Shown: one piece after another, positions 1-9,864 of the stretch | Layout: the number at the start of each line of letters is the position of its first letter | How positions within the stretch are numbered: the stretch's first letter is position 1 | DNA from: Antitrichia curtipendula | Taxonomy: Eukaryota > Streptophyta > Bryopsida > Hypnales > Leucodontaceae | Length of the DNA: 64,000 bases | Direction of reading: 5' to 3' | NCBI GenBank assembly: GCA_951230915.1 | Contig: OX579635.1 | Location: forward strand, 43,276,001 to 43,340,000 | Notes under the pieces: generated by a model | Told to the model about the DNA's origin: nothing | Databases searched by the model: none | What the model saw: only the letters and a program-made list of their open reading frames with translations | Translations under genes and position numbers: made by a program

Positions 1-1115
1 TCTAGAAAACAATAAGCTTAATTCCTTCCTTGTTGTCAATTCATTGAAGAATATTTGGAGGGATGTCACATTAGAAGGGTTTTTTTCCTGAGATGTGGCA
101 AAATTTTATCATAATTATTTTGTTGATCAAGTATATGATGGAGAAGCTTACAATGGCATAATATTGTTTATCAATGAAGGAAGGGTCTCTTTGGCATTTT
201 AAAAAAGGGGACTCCTACAATAAACAAAATTGTCTTGTATGACTCCTCAACCAACTCCAATCCTTATGTTAACTAAAAAGCTCTTTATAAACAACTAGGG
301 AGGTATAATACCTTCCCATAAAGGAGAAAACTTCATTGCTTGGTTATACAATATCATGGGCTTTCAAAATATTTCACACGTTTACAAAAATTGCCATAGC
401 TAATTAAATAATTAGAGATTTCCAACAAAATTTGGACATGTTTTGGTACAAATAATACATTTGTATAAATTTATGTGTCAATTTTTTCTAAAATCATAAA
501 ATTCTTTCAAAATGTGACACATAATTTTGAAAGTGTGAGAAAAGCTTTTAGAATTTTTTTAATTTAGAATTTTTTAAAATAAATTTACTATTGAAAAAAT
601 CCCTTTTATCCCCTAAACTTTGCGGATTTTCTCAAGATTTTATGATTTTCAAAGATTCATTATAAAACAAATTTGCTTAAGATAAATTAAATAACAAAGT
701 TTGAATAAAATTTGTCTATAAAAAACCATAGATTACATTTGAACAATTAGATATGTTCAAATTATCATCAATATTTTATATAATACAAAGAAACTAAAAA
801 TAATGAATACTTCAAAAATTTATTACAATCAAAGTTTTTGACATTCTTTTAATGATTTTTGGTAGCAAGATCCAAATGTAAAATCCTACCTATGAAAACA
901 TTTTCAAATTTAATTTTCAATCACAATCAAAATTCATCCTAATAAGACTTTTAAAGCAAGAAAGTCATAAAATACTTCAATTCAAAAATTCATAGAATGT
1001 TTATACAAATGACTTTCCAAAAATTATATGGTGAAAATATTGAATGATTAGCATACTCCATATAAAAAAATTGAATGGATGAAATAACAAATCCAAGTGA
1101 ATTAAATCATTTTTC
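1..1115. other. AT-rich non-coding repeat DNA left of the retrotransposon
   Basis: No convincing coding region. The last 90 bases (about 1030-1115) resemble 24835-24915, and the sequence after the retrotransposon (19199-19240) resembles the continuation there (24916-24960). The block is therefore a copy of a dispersed AT-rich repeat into which the retrotransposon inserted. Confidence 0.6.
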
Positions 1116-1120
1116 CTGTC
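1116..1120. repeat. Target-site duplication, left copy (CTGTC)
   Basis: CTGTC directly precedes the LTR at 1121 and recurs directly after the other LTR. Five bases is the usual length for Ty3/gypsy integration. Confidence 0.9.
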
Positions 1121-3461
1121 TGTAATCTAAGATTTTGCCTTCCTAGCAAAAACCCAGGACTAAGTATAGGGGTTCCAAATCCTAAGGGAATGGTCAAATC
1201 GTCTATCGTTTTGCAGCTAGAAGTCACATATAAATCGAAAGAAAATAGAATATACACACAAATTCAACTAGGAAATTACTTTATTCACTCTTATACCCAA
1301 GTTATAATTTAGTGGACAGTCCATTAAATAATGCTATGGACGCATGGAGTGCTGTCTCAGTCCTGTCTAGTATGCTACGGGTATTTCATCGGACAATTTG
1401 TCAAGGTAGACCGTCAATTTGTCATGCATGATCTAGACAACTAACAATGCATATTTATATAATAATAATTTTATATAATTATACACATTCCTTAATTATC
1501 ATAATCTTTATATTAGAACAATTTTTCCAGTCACTAATTAACTAGCCTATTTACTAGTTAAATGAGAATTCAAATCAGTATCAGTTTGTAGGACAATTTG
1601 TCTCTATCTAAATGCAGTGGGAATGTGTGTGTAATGCATTTCCTTCAATTGTTCCTTGAACATTCATCCATTTTCATCTACAACCATTTGTTAGTTCACA
1701 CATCAACACAAGATACACATACAATTTCAAAAGTTAGAATTAATTCGATAACTACTTCTTTTACTAATGAAATTATACAATTCACCAAACCAGGGCAATT
1801 TGTCTTGATAATAATTTTTATTAAAAAGAATTATTATCTATCTATTCAACAATCTCTCCTAAACCAATTACAATTTAATAAATACAATTTTTTTTTAAAT
1901 AAAAATTGTATTGGCTCATTTGTTTTTTTGTTTTTTTTCACATACAAATTATTTGAATTAATTCTTTATCTTTAATCTATACATTTGATTGATTTTTATT
2001 TTTATTTTATTTTATTTATTTTTATAATTTTTCAATTAATCAAATTATATTCTATCACTTTTGATATTTCAAACAATTAATTTCCTAGGACAATTTGTCT
2101 AATTTGGTTGATAATTCAACCAAACATAATTTTCTAAAAATGGTTTATAGTATTCAATTTGTATTTTTCTATCACTTTAAAGAATTCACTTCATCACTAT
2201 TTTGGACAATTTGACAAAACTTTAATTTTAATCTTAATACTTCTAATCTAATTACAAAAGAATTTCATAATTTGACAATTTGGCAATTTATTAATAATAA
2301 ATAATTATAATTAACAAACTTAACAGACAATTTGTCTTTCAATTTGGCAGCCACAATTTCCAATTGGTCTGCTCACAGTCTTCATTTCTGCTTCACTGCA
2401 CCTCGGACAATTTGTCTTGTTTCACCGTCTGCTTGGTCTTCACTCGATCCAGCTTCACTTAACAGGCAATTTGTTCATAATCTCACTCCTAATCTATAAT
2501 TTGCTCTCAGACTTTATTCTCTCAATATGATTTACAGCCAGTCAATTTGTCCAAATAAAATTATCCATACATTCAAACGCAAACTAATTCATTTACAATT
2601 CACATACATCCACTACTCGGACAATTTGTCAACACAAGAATTCATACAAATCACACAATAAAAATCTCAATCAAGAATTCAAAATTCATACATTAATTCA
2701 CTGTTCCATTTCAGATACATGGCAGCTTGGACAAATTGACTCTACACTATGTTTGTATACATAATACATGTTGCTCACACACACTGGACAATTTGACTCA
2801 GCCACACCTAATTCAGTTTCAATCCAATTCATTCCACACAATCATCATATAATAAGACAATTTGTCCATACCTGGTTTCCATCAACGGGAAACACAAATA
2901 TATACACTGATCACACTGATCATACAAAAATCCATTTAATACACATATTCCCAATTGACTTCAGACAAGTTGTCTACAAGTTTCACACACGAGAATTCCA
3001 CACTGGAATGAATACATACAAGGACAAATTGACTGTACATTCAACAGGAGCACAATCAGAATTCATATTCCAAGACATCATCAAACACACAAGACAACTT
3101 GCTGAAATTGAGAATTATATTCACAGAAGCTGATTACATAATATGTTTAGGACAAATTGACTCAGCCAGAGCATACGTAAGTGCGTCAGAGCATCGGAAA
3201 AATTCAGTATGAGAGAGAGATTCGAGAGAGAGAGAAATGACAAATTGACTTCTTATATTCTCCGACTGTGGCAACCCTTCGAACTTGGATACCAAGTCAA
3301 ATTGTCTGTATAGATCCCTATTACTACAATTTTCTCTAATTCTCTTAAAGTTCGACAATTAGTCTGTATTACCATTCTAATACCGAGTCTGTAAGTCAAG
3401 TTGTCCCTATTTACACTATCCTCAACAAATCGCCCAAAAATGAAAAATTTAGAAGACTACA
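1121..3461 (-). repeat. 3' LTR of the gypsy element (2,341 bp)
   Basis: Begins TG and ends CA on the plus strand and repeats at 16853-19193 with a constant offset of 15732; no difference was seen in the stretches compared. It is AT-rich, has a GA-rich stretch at about 3210-3236, and carries seven exact GACAATTTGTC sites (starting 1392, 1592, 2089, 2326, 2406, 2620 and 2856) plus many variants. The small plus-strand open frames inside it are identical in both LTRs and do not look like proteins. Confidence 0.95.
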
Positions 3462-3476
3462 TGCCCCCCTACTTAT
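3462..3476 (-). other. Polypurine tract next to the 3' LTR
   Basis: On the minus strand AAGTAGGGGGGCA directly abuts the LTR start (TGTAGTC), the position of the plus-strand priming site in reverse transcription. The accessory ORF ends only about 17 bases upstream of it. Confidence 0.8.
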
Positions 3477-3492
3477 CTTATTGACGGCCTCG

Positions 3493-6291
3493 TCAATAAT
3501 GGCGTTGTCTCTTCTGATTCAAATGATGGTCTTGGCGACGTTGCTGTTGTAGCTCGGCTCTTTCCACTGTGCGCTTTACCACTGGATCTCGTGCTAAAAG
3601 CTGCGGATTCCCCATCCTCTGCGAATCGTACCAATACTGCCAAGCCGAGAATCTCGTGCATGGAAATTCATTGATAAAGCATAAATGAGCACCCGCCCAA
3701 AAATGGGTGATGGCCATGATCTCTACCAATCGATGGCATCTGGTCGCCTGGTGCTGAATCTTGAGCATAAGATGGAACTCAGGTCGGTTAATGTCAAATT
3801 GATTGATGTCGATAAGGATCTTGTGCTGGCGACACATCTCTGTTAAGAATCCGCAAAACACTGCAGCTCTGAAGCATACTGGATCCGTATGGTGAATGTG
3901 CCGCTCATGGAAAGCAGCATAAGTCTCCGCGCACTGCTCCGGTGTAGCATATCGTCCTGGAATCAAGGGCCAATTGTACTCTACAGAATCTATGGTAGCA
4001 TCCGGTCTCCACTTATGTCGCCTCTTGCAAGGACAAAAATGACCATTTGTCAAAACCGCAGCCGGTGGGTTTAGTTGCCAGTCGTGGGAGAGGTTCGGAT
4101 ACACCTGGTCATACGGTACACTCTCCTTCAATGTCTGCCCATAATCTTCAACCAGCCATTCCAAAGCCCTCCAAGATGGAATCGGGCGCTCCACCTCATA
4201 ATCCCCAAACATGCACTCGTAATTACCCAAAAAGTATTGTGTGAGTTCAGTTCCCATCACCGGAGGTGTTACTCGCAACCAGGCTGCTGGAACAAAGTTC
4301 ACAGGCGGCAAGGCAATCTCAGAAGAAATCCTGGTGTTTGGAATCACTATCATCTTCTGATTCGCCTTATCCACGATGTTTTCCAATCGCTGATACGTCT
4401 TCTGCAGGTTATACACATAATGGCTATTTGACAATTCGCCTCTTTGCGCAATAGCTTCCCGCTCAAGACAATTTGTCTGGACTTCGTGGATGATGCGGGC
4501 TTCTCCTGGGGTCTTGATACAAGTCTTCAAATAAAGCAGCTCCTTCCTTCTCTCCTCGGACAATTGGTCGGTGATCTCGCTTGACGGACGAATTGTCAGC
4601 TGATGATCTATAATTCGTACTTTCCTAAATTCTTCCTCAGCTCTGTCAATTTGTCGCTGGTGATGAAGCTGCTTCTCCAAACCAACGTAATACAATAATG
4701 CCCGTGCTCCCACATCGACAATTGGACAAAACAGAAGAGACCAATCGTCCAACAAAAGATCTCCGCGAACCAACATCTCACAAATCAAATTCCTCTGGTT
4801 TTCCACATTCTCAGCTTCAGTCCACATTTCTTCAAACACCTGTGACTCCAGCAAGGCAAATCGTTCCAATCCCACCATGTCCAGAAACACACCACGTTGT
4901 AACTCGTACTCATGGAAAAGAGAATATGATGGTGGAGAACAAAGCTGATGCTTCTACAAAGACTTCTTCAACTCGTCATTTTTCTCCTTCTGCACCTCCA
5001 TCTGAGACTGAAACTCATCATTCAATGCGGCTAATTGCTTCAAGTCTTCCTGCAGCTCCTTGTGGTCGAATGAAGTACCACAATCCACCGTCTCCACTGG
5101 TCTCGCCGGTCTCTTGAGTTCAGTAGCCTATTGTTGGTTTTTGAGCTCCAAGTCCTGAACTTTGGCCACGTGACGTTGTTCTTGCAATCTGATTTTCTCC
5201 AAAAATCCAGCTTTTACAGCTTCCCACTCCTAACGGTCTCGATGCATTGTAGCCTGAAGTGCGGTCAAATTGCCTTTCTGATCCTCACTCTCCTGCTCCT
5301 TATGTTTAAGCTGCACCTGCAATTCGCCCTCGGCGTCCAAGCTCTTCTGAAGCTCCTCTGTCAGCACTGTAACCTTCACTTGCAGGAGTTTATTTTGCTG
5401 TACCAAATTTTGCTTTGGCATAGGACTATTTGTCAAGTCATGCTCTGTACTCCTTACTTGCTGGACTACCTGCTCTGCCATACGCTCAGGTGGTGTTGGA
5501 GGTGGCGGGGTCTCCTTTAGACAAGTTGTCGAAGCTGGAGCTGAACGAGTTGACTTAGTAGGCTTCGGGACAACTTGACGGTCGATAGCTGGTTCTTTAA
5601 ATTTCAATGGCTGAATCTGCAAATCGTGCTTGGCTGAAGACTGGCACAAAACCGAAAGGTAAGTAGCCGAGATAAGGGAGATGGGATTTCAGGCACTCTT
5701 CAACATCATCTCCGACTTCACCTGCTGATAGACAATTTGTCCCCAATCCAAATGTTGCCCATTCCAAGCAACTAAGCCAGCCGTAAGTGCTTCCAAAGTA
5801 GCCAGCTCCGCCCTACTTGCCATGAATAACCTCTGATTGACAAATTGCAGCCAATTGGACAAGGGTGCTGAGATCCTCATTAAATCCCATCCCCCAGTCT
5901 TCTTAGCAGTCTGATATTTCTCTCCAAAAAGTTGAATCTTCATGGTCTTAATAAGAGCGGGAATGGTCTTCAAGGGCCGGCCACCTTCCACAATACCAAG
6001 GAGTTCAGTAAATCTGGAACCGTCAAATTGGCAAGGGACTCCTTGGACTTGTATCTTGTCGACAATTCGTCCAAAATTTGTAGTCAGGACAAATTGTCGA
6101 ACACGCTCCAGGTTAGGCTGGTCCCATACTCGGTGGATGTAAGTCCACATTCCAGTTGCTTTCATCTCTGTCTTCCGCTCCTTATCAATTTGCTGTAGAA
6201 TCTCTGGTGGAAGTTCATATAGGGCTATTGCATAGGCCTTCAGCTCTCCTTTAGGTGCCATCTGACAATTTGTCGAAAGCATGTTAACCAC
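3493..6291 (-). pseudogene. Accessory ORF of the gypsy element, one frame broken by four stops
   Basis: From the ATG at 6291 a single reading frame of 933 codons runs to 3493 with no frameshift but four in-frame stops: TGA at 5689-5691 and TAG at 5230-5232, 5128-5130 and 4954-4956. The longest open pieces are 200, 139 and 465 codons. The first 200 residues have a pattern (P..ERVRQF, VQGVPCQFD, FTELLGI) resembling the plant-transposon-associated domain found beside many plant retrotransposons; this is inference. Residues about 215-280 are proline-rich. Residues about 285-450 are rich in Glu, Gln, Lys and Leu and look like a long coiled coil. The last 465 codons are a globular-looking segment of unknown function. 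It occupies the place of the env-like ORF of Athila elements, but I see no signal peptide or membrane segment. GACAAATTGTC sites lie inside it in different codon phases. Confidence 0.65.
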
Positions 6292-8983
6292 TTACTCCCT
6301 GGCTACTTATAATTTTAACTATTATCTCGACAATTTGTCTTCAGCTTGTCCTTAACTTTCAACTGCAGCTCTCACCTTACTAGAAAGTCATTTTCTCTCA
6401 ACGCTCCTTTTCTCTTTCTATTATCAGCTATTATCTCACTTTCAGTCAATTTGTCTTACTGCTTACAAGGATTACTTCCTTAATCACTCTGAATTCTTAC
6501 ACTCTCAGCAAATTGACTTCCTCAGGCTTCCATTAATTCTCTTATCTTCTTCTTGAGTTGTGAAACAATTAAATTTAGACAATTTGTTTCAATTTATCAT
6601 GTTTTTGTTTTTTGTTTTTTGTTTTGTTTTGTTTTTTGTTTTTTTTTGTTTTAAACTTTACAATTCTTAATAATGACAAGAAAAAGTTTTCACTTATAAG
6701 ATTTCTTCATTCAGTCATTCCTTTCAAAGCACTCATTTTCTCTCAACTTTTATTAATTTGACAAATTATCTAATAAGGATTCACTCTGGTCAATTTGTTC
6801 AAAGTATTAGAGAAAGGTCAGGCTCTAATTGTTCTTTCTTTGGCAATTTAATCCCCTGATTCACTCACAATTTTATCATGTTCTCTTACCTTCTCTACAT
6901 TTTATTTCCACTCGGCAAATAGACAAACTAAATTGAAAAAGAATACATCAAACTTAATACAAATTTGACCATTTGACGCACTTTAAAATATTCACTCGGC
7001 AAGTAGACAATTTGACCGTGACACTTACCTTAATCTTAAAGCTACGCTCACTGTACTTCTTCACTCAGGCAATTTGCTTTTAAAATGAATCCTTTGACAA
7101 CTTGTCAGTAGTTTAGGCACTCTGTAAGAAACACAAAAGGTTCAGTATAAAATTGCAAGAATCAGTATTAAGAATCTCAAATTCACTCGACAATTCGTTC
7201 TAATCCTTGGTCTCTCTTTTATTATCTTGTACTTTCAACTAAAACAAGGTCAATTTGATCAACTTAACAAGATTCCTATTGCTCCTTTCTCTCTGCAAAT
7301 TATAAAGTCAAATTGTCTGTATCTCACCTCAGCCTTCCACTTGTCTGTACTCTTGTCAATTTATCGTGGTCACTCCTCACAGTATGCAGTAGTCAGCTGG
7401 AACAAGGACAAGTTGTTAATATGTTAGTTGATTCTTTATCTACAATTTTCAACCTTCTCGTCAAATTGCCTCACAGACTACAATATTGATTCAGCAGAGC
7501 TACTCGAGGTTCAATTAGTCCTACTTAACTAAGTTTCAAATTTTATAATCAAGTTCTATCAGGACTGAAGACTAATTGTTCTTTTCCTCTACAATTTCCA
7601 CTCAACAATTTATTTCTTCTTGCTCCTCCACTACTTGTCAATTGTTTTTTTTTTTCTTAGCATCAAATGGACAAGTTGACAGACTCTTCTCAGCTATACT
7701 TAAGCTCACACTCATCAATTTCTTTGACAATTTGTCTGTTTGTTTATAATTCCTTCTCACAGGCTATTTAACTAAGTACATTAAAAACAAAACAAACTGA
7801 TTGCAATGAAGAGTCTCTCGGCAATTTGTCTGTATTTACTTCATTTTCATTTTTTTTTTTTTTTTTTAGACCATTGAAAACGTTCTCTTTTACAAGTTTT
7901 TGACAACTTAACAACCATCTGCAAATACTAACACTTTAAGAGAACAAAAATTACAACTTATCTTCTCAATCAACCTGTTTTCGACAATTTGTTCACTCAC
8001 CGTAAAGAAACAGTCATGCACTCCTCTCTTACTGGACAATTTGTCTGTGACTCCACGACTCGTCAAACCCTAAACAATTTGCCACATGAAAAACAGTCAA
8101 TTGGTCAGCTCTTTGTAAAATTTCTTACTCGATTTGGCCATTAGTCCAGCATCTCATGTCCATTACCTGCACATCTTTCATTTCACAATACATTGTGTGC
8201 ACAAATTCAGACAAATTGCCTTTCATTACCGTTTTACAGATAAATTGTCCCGATTACAACCCTAATCTTGTTAATTCGTCCACTAAACACATACTTATCG
8301 GATAATCCTACTTATCCTAATCTTCCGCTAATTCAGGATTTACATTCTGATTAGTCTTAAACAATGTTCTCTTTTCTTCTTACAAGCTAGGGTTTCGTCA
8401 ATTCGTTTACACTCTGAACAATTTGTTAATCAATTTGTAACTGAAATCAAAATGACAAGGAATCGCCAAAAACTTACTTACCAATTTACAAACACCACCG
8501 TAATTCTCCTCGCAAGTTTGGAACAATGACAATTTGCCTTGATCGCTCACTCAATTGGGTTTAACAACCTCAGACAATTTGTCACTCTTGAAAATTCGTC
8601 CAGTTCTACGACAAATTGATGGCGCGAGGTTCAAGATACTCTGGTAACCGGATCGGCCGGTAACCAGTAACCTACCCAGTTTCTAATCATAATACTTCAA
8701 ATTGTCTTGGCATTTAATGCCCTTAATTATTTTCTTGATTTCCCTCCCCTTAGATCTTCTTATTAATTGTGAGTCAATTTGTCCTCATTTCTATTTGCTG
8801 TCAAATTGTCATTATTATTATTATTATTATTTTATTAAAATAAAAAAATTAAATTAAATCCTTTTTCTATTTTAAAGTGATCCACACAACATATGGTGAT
8901 TATAGTTATTTTTAACATAAAAATTTTCTAAAAAGAAAGAATCATGAAACAAAATTTTGCTAATTAATACAATTGTGTTTAGC
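6292..8983. other. Motif-rich non-coding region between pol and the accessory ORF
   Basis: About 2.7 kb with no substantial ORF on either strand, containing exact GACAATTTGTC sites at 6329, 7726, 8035 and 8573 and dozens of variants. It also contains a TTTTG-rich low-complexity run (about 6600-6652) and poly-T runs near 7850. Being upstream of the accessory ORF on the minus strand, it may hold that ORF's promoter. Confidence 0.7.
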
Positions 8984-9001
8984 CTGCCCCCTACTTAATC
9001 C
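8984..9001 (-). other. Second polypurine-tract-like site just after pol
   Basis: The minus-strand sequence GGATTAAGTAGGGGGCAG nearly repeats the tract beside the 3' LTR (shared core TAAGTAGGGGG). It lies 12 bases after the integrase stop. The accessory region is therefore bounded by a tract on each side. It could act as an additional plus-strand priming site or mark how the region was acquired. Confidence 0.6.
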
Positions 9002-9012
9002 ATAACTTGCCC

Positions 9013-9864
9013 TCAAGTTATGTAGGGCTTAAGGCGATAGCCATTATAGCGTGTTGCATGTTTATTTCCGGCAAAATCTTGTATTTCAACTGACCCATTA
9101 GGATATGAATTTAAAACTTTATAAGGGCCAAACCATCTTGTTTTAAATTTTCCCGGAAATTTTTGAAATCTACTATCGTACAAAAGTACTAAATCGTTAG
9201 GTTGTATTTTCTTTGGAATCAATTTACTATCATAGTAAGATTTCCTTCTTTTTTGTATGGCTTGCATATTCAAAAATGCTTTGCGGCAAGTTTCATCTAA
9301 TTTTTCTAACATATAATACCTTTCTTTTAAGGATTCTTCATCACCAAGTCTATTTTCAAGCGCAATTCGTAAGGATTGGACTTCCAGTTCTAGAGGGAGA
9401 ATTGCCTCTTGACCATAGACTAATTGAAAAGGGGTACTCTTGGTAGTAACCTTATATGCTGTCCTATATGCCCATAAGGCATCAAACACTCTTGCATCCC
9501 AATCTGTGTTTGATCCTTGGACTGTCTTTGTAATAATTTTACATAAAATACCATTAGTCTTCTCAGTTTGTCCATTGGCTCTTGGGTGGTAGGGGCTTGT
9601 TTTTCTATGTTTAATGGAATATTTTTCTGTGAGTTTTGCTATAATATTATTTAAGAAATGCGTTCCTCTATCACTAACCAATTCTTTTGGACAACCAAAC
9701 CGGGTAATAATGTTTTCATATAAGAATTTAGCAACAGTGTGGGCATCATCGCTTTTTGTAGCACTTGCTTCTGCCCATTTTGTAACATATTCGGTGGCTA
9801 CCAAAATGTATCGTTTTCCACCATTTCTACTTGGTGGGTTAATTGGGCCAACAAAATCTATACC
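9013..9864 (-). pseudogene. Integrase core and C-terminal domain (pol after an in-frame TAG)
   Basis: This segment continues the pol frame after the TAG at 9865-9867. It holds the integrase catalytic domain: the first Asp in the GIDFVGP segment just after the stop, the second in VSDRGTHF, and the Glu in the NGQTEKTNG segment. A basic C-terminal region follows, with KFKTRWFGPYKV as in gypsy integrases. The first internal Met is at 9804, but that start would lose the first catalytic Asp. The integrase joins the cDNA to the chromosome, so without readthrough of the stop this copy should be non-autonomous. The ORF stops at 9013, just before the polypurine-like site. Confidence 0.85.

Larger units (their letters stand above)
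1392..8830. repeat. Dispersed array of the inverted repeat GACAA-(T/A)-TTGTC
   Basis: Fifteen exact copies of GACAATTTGTC or its complement GACAAATTGTC were located: starts at 1392, 1592, 2089, 2326, 2406, 2620, 2856, 4467, 5731, 6088, 6264, 6329, 7726, 8035 and 8573. Between them lie many one- or two-base variants that keep a half site (GACAA or TTGTC), for example GACAAATTGAC, GTCAATTTGTC, GACAAGTTGTC and GACAATTGGTC. Typical spacing is tens of bases to about 150. The array covers the LTR (hence also 17124-18600 in the other LTR), the accessory ORF and the non-coding region after pol. Gag-pol (9013-15309) is almost free of it; the nearest is a one-mismatch copy near 13617. The site is an 11-base palindrome with five-base arms, as a dimeric DNA-binding protein would favour. 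Function is unknown. Confidence 0.85.

Noticed and set aside
1598..3133. Plus-strand frames of 125 and 121 codons in the LTR, repeated at 17330-18865
   Set aside because: They lie on the opposite strand to the element and have low-complexity His/Thr/Phe-rich translations. They recur only because the LTRs are identical.
1392..8830. The GACAATTTGTC sites as a CRISPR-like array
   Set aside because: Spacing is irregular, repeats are only 11 bases and degenerate, and the host is a plant.
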